This document shows positions 4,556-6,120 of a DNA stretch of 6,120 nt, piece by piece. The position numbers and the translations under genes are program-made. Numbering within the stretch: the stretch's first letter is position 1; every line of letters starts with the position of its first letter. Source of the DNA: Deltaproteobacteria bacterium RIFOXYD12_FULL_50_9 (GTDB taxonomy: Bacteria > Desulfobacterota > Desulfobulbia > Desulfobulbales > CALZHT01). The notes below the pieces were generated by a model. It was not told the DNA's origin, did not search any database, and saw nothing but the letters and a program-made list of their open reading frames with translations. The stretch lies in the NCBI GenBank assembly GCA_001799225.1, contig MGTA01000022.1, positions 10,533 to 16,652 of the forward strand, written 5' to 3'.

Positions 4556-5506
4556 CTATCGCGCATCATCGGGACCATAGCCCCACTTCTCAAGCAGCTT
4601 AATCAGTTGCACTATGGCTTCGTGCGTTGGCACAGGCACATCTCTCTCTCGCCCCATATCACAGAGAGCGCCGTTTAAGGTATTGATCTCCGTCTCTTTG
4701 CCGTTAACAATATCCTGAAGCATGGAGGAGATATTTGCGGCGGTATTTCTGCAGGTGGCCTGCAGCAAGTCTTCAAGATCCGAACAGCCAAGCTCTATGT
4801 CATGGGCGGTAGCCACAGCCCTGCCCTCTTCCAGCAACCGGCGCATCAGGGCAAGGGATTCAGGCTGTTCCAGTAACTGGCCGTTTCTTACCCTTAGAAT
4901 TGCCGTGAGCGGATTAATTGCTGAGTAAACAATGACCTTACACCATAGACGGTTCCTGATTCCGGGCACCACCTCGGTGTCAATTCCGCAGGCCGTAAAT
5001 GTCTGGGAGAGCTTGGCAATCCGGACAGACGGCCGGTTGTCGAGTTCACCGATATAGGTCTTGCCGCCGCCGCCTTGCCGGACCTGCCCGGCTCCCAAGG
5101 CGGCGCCGGCCATGTAAGTAAATCCACGGACGATATTCTGGTGGGCCACCACCTTCTCCATAATCTCCAGATTGCCGATGCCGGTCTGCAGACTTAAAAC
5201 CGGTGAAGATTCGCTTACTAAATGGGCGACGCTTTTGATGGCAGCCAGGGTGTCAAACGACTTGACCGTCAGCAGAACCGCATCACAGCGCTCTATCGTT
5301 GCTGCGTCGGTAACAGCCATGGCCGGATAGAAGAGCATGCCATGCGGATCGTCAGTCCCCAATTCCAGAAGGCCAACTCCTCGTGTGTTGATCGCCTCAA
5401 CCACCTCAGCCTTTTTTTCAACAAAGACGACTTTGTGTCCTCCCCGGCTTAGAAACACACCGAACAGCCTGCCAATGGCTCCTGCACCTACAATCACGAA
5501 CTTCAT
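4556..5506 (-). CDS. Ketopantoate reductase family (ApbA/PanE-like) oxidoreductase
   Basis: This is a 316-residue full-length member of the family that reduces 2-dehydropantoate to pantoate for coenzyme A synthesis. The N-terminal Rossmann domain has G7-A-G-A-I-G12 and a TVKSFDT segment (80-86). The C-terminal helical domain carries LWCK with the likely catalytic Lys190, INPLTAILR (197-205), NISSMLQD (258-265) and KETEIN with Glu273, the counterpart of the conserved active-site glutamate. Oddities are QTG at 107-109 where QNG is usual, and Tyr194 four residues after the lysine where asparagine is usual. Glu30 lies at the end of the second strand, which hints at NADH rather than NADPH. It may therefore reduce a related 2-oxoacid, so I give no panE symbol. 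The start ATG has a weak GGGA upstream. It lies 117 bases after the zinc-ribbon gene, in the same orientation. Confidence 0.85.
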   Translation of the reverse strand: MKFVIVGAGAIGRLFGVFLSRGGHKVVFVEKKAEVVEAINTRGVGLLELGTDDPHGMLFYPAMAVTDAATIERCDAVLLTVKSFDTLAAIKSVAHLVSESSPVLSLQTGIGNLEIMEKVVAHQNIVRGFTYMAGAALGAGQVRQGGGGKTYIGELDNRPSVRIAKLSQTFTACGIDTEVVPGIRNRLWCKVIVYSAINPLTAILRVRNGQLLEQPESLALMRRLLEEGRAVATAHDIELGCSDLEDLLQATCRNTAANISSMLQDIVNGKETEINTLNGALCDMGRERDVPVPTHEAIVQLIKLLEKWGYGPDDAR

Positions 5507-5608
5507 GGTAGTTGTCCCAATATATTAAGGTGGTTATCAAGATATTGACCGCTCAAGCAACTGATGCAGTCCGGTAATTGACTGATTTCTCCTGGATCTA
5601 GAGGTGTC

Positions 5609-5614
5609 ATTATA
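5609..5614 (-). promoter_or_regulatory. Possible -10 element before the reductase gene
   Basis: A perfect TATAAT on the minus strand lies 103 bases upstream of the reductase ATG, just after the end of the zinc-ribbon gene. No good -35 is found at 16-18 bases (TATTTG at 17). It could give the reductase its own transcript, or be chance. Confidence 0.3.
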
Positions 5615-5623
5615 GATTGTGGA

Positions 5624-5971
5624 TCATTTATCAAATAGAATATGATAGATATCGTTGGGGCGCGTTTGTTCAGCCCCGCAAAAAACACAGCGCTTCTTTT
5701 TGATGTGGATCGGTTTCGCACATGATACACATTGATCAGGTTTGGCCTCGTTATGATAAAACTTCTCAAGCTCTTCGATTCGTTTCTGGAGATCGACATC
5801 CTGCAGTCCTTTATGCTCTTTAATGATTTGCCAAAGGCTGATGTTGACCAGCTTGAGGTGCTCGACACTGCGTTTTAGAAGGTCAAGTTCCGCCTGGATT
5901 TTCTGGTGATCATCCTGGACGCGTCTGGTCTCCTGAAGCGCCCGCTCCGCAGTTCTGAAAAAAAATGCCAT
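5624..5971 (-). CDS. Small coiled-coil and zinc-ribbon protein of unknown function
   Basis: I do not recognise a named family for this 115-residue soluble protein. Residues about 9-72 are charged and heptad-like (RALQETRRVQDDHQ through QKRIEELEKFY), predicting a long helix or coiled coil, probably oligomeric. Residues 81-98 hold two cysteine knuckles, CVSC (81-84) and CVFCG (95-99), separated by ten residues rich in lysine (KKKR). This is a typical single zinc-ribbon. A short tail of about 17 residues ends NDIYHILFDK. There is no signal peptide or membrane segment. The start is supported by AAGGGA (5983-5978), 6 bases upstream of the ATG. It is the first of three co-directional genes (this, the reductase, the stress protein). 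The layout suggests a nucleic-acid or protein-binding adaptor, but that is inference. Confidence 0.75.
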   Translation of the reverse strand: MAFFFRTAERALQETRRVQDDHQKIQAELDLLKRSVEHLKLVNISLWQIIKEHKGLQDVDLQKRIEELEKFYHNEAKPDQCVSCAKPIHIKKKRCVFCGAEQTRPNDIYHILFDK

Positions 5972-6060
5972 ATCCTGTCCCTTCCCAAAAGAGAATCAAA
6001 GGCGTCTGAATAATCGGGAGAAAGAATAAACTCCATCCACCTAATCACTTTTTATAAAAT

Positions 6061-6066
6061 ATTATA
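6061..6066 (-). promoter_or_regulatory. Possible -10 element of the zinc-ribbon gene
   Basis: A perfect TATAAT on the minus strand lies 89 bases upstream of the zinc-ribbon ATG, in an AT-rich stretch (ATAATATTTTATAAAAA). No convincing -35 lies at the standard distance (TAGCAA at 17). The rest of 5972-6120 shows no gene on either strand. Confidence 0.35.
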
Positions 6067-6120
6067 GAGAAATACCAGAGGAATTGCTATTAAGGTAAGA
6101 TTGTCCGGGCAGGGGATTGC

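Noticed and set aside
5611..5868. Upstream part of a 121-codon minus-strand frame through the zinc-ribbon gene
   Set aside because: It is an alternative frame of the zinc-ribbon gene. Only its last 35 codons lie outside and are reported separately as a tentative finding.
1..6120. CRISPR array, transposase, integrase, retron or phage genes
   Set aside because: No regularly spaced repeats and no protein with such motifs were seen on either strand.

Overview
This window looks like chromosomal DNA from a Gram-negative bacterium of moderate GC. Desulfobacterota/deltaproteobacteria-like is my best guess. The hints are the HemY-type protoporphyrinogen oxidase beside a long flavodoxin-like protein, the small zinc-ribbon protein and the encoded-CCA serine tRNAs. 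No marker gene here fixes the taxonomy.

Left part (1-1784): the N-terminal 295 codons of an FAD-dependent protoporphyrinogen oxidase (late haem synthesis) run off the left edge on the minus strand. It is divergent from a flavodoxin-fold protein on the plus strand. The shared ~200-base intergenic region carries a direct repeat, an inverted repeat and a leader hairpin.

Middle part (1785-3405), plus strand, accessory in character: an intact type II toxin-antitoxin operon with a DUF1778/TacA-like ribbon-helix-helix antitoxin and a TacT-like GNAT acetyltransferase toxin, joined by an ATGA overlap. A perfect 16-bp inverted repeat sits over the predicted -10 and transcription start, as expected for an autoregulatory operator. 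A secreted CAP/PR-1 protein follows. It has six cysteines, a complete His/Glu cavity set and a C-terminus that closely matches plant PR-1.

Right part (3572-6120), all minus strand: two tandem serine tRNAs (UGA, then GCU) with a good promoter and an intrinsic terminator. Upstream of them lie a universal stress protein, a ketopantoate-reductase-family enzyme with substitutions at normally conserved asparagines, and a small coiled-coil/zinc-ribbon protein of unknown function. Housekeeping modules thus flank a small accessory block (TA plus CAP) that lies next to the 3' end of a tRNA gene, a common place for acquired DNA. No second copy of the tRNA end is visible in the window. There is no CRISPR array, transposase or rRNA, and no stretch above 300 bases lacks a gene.
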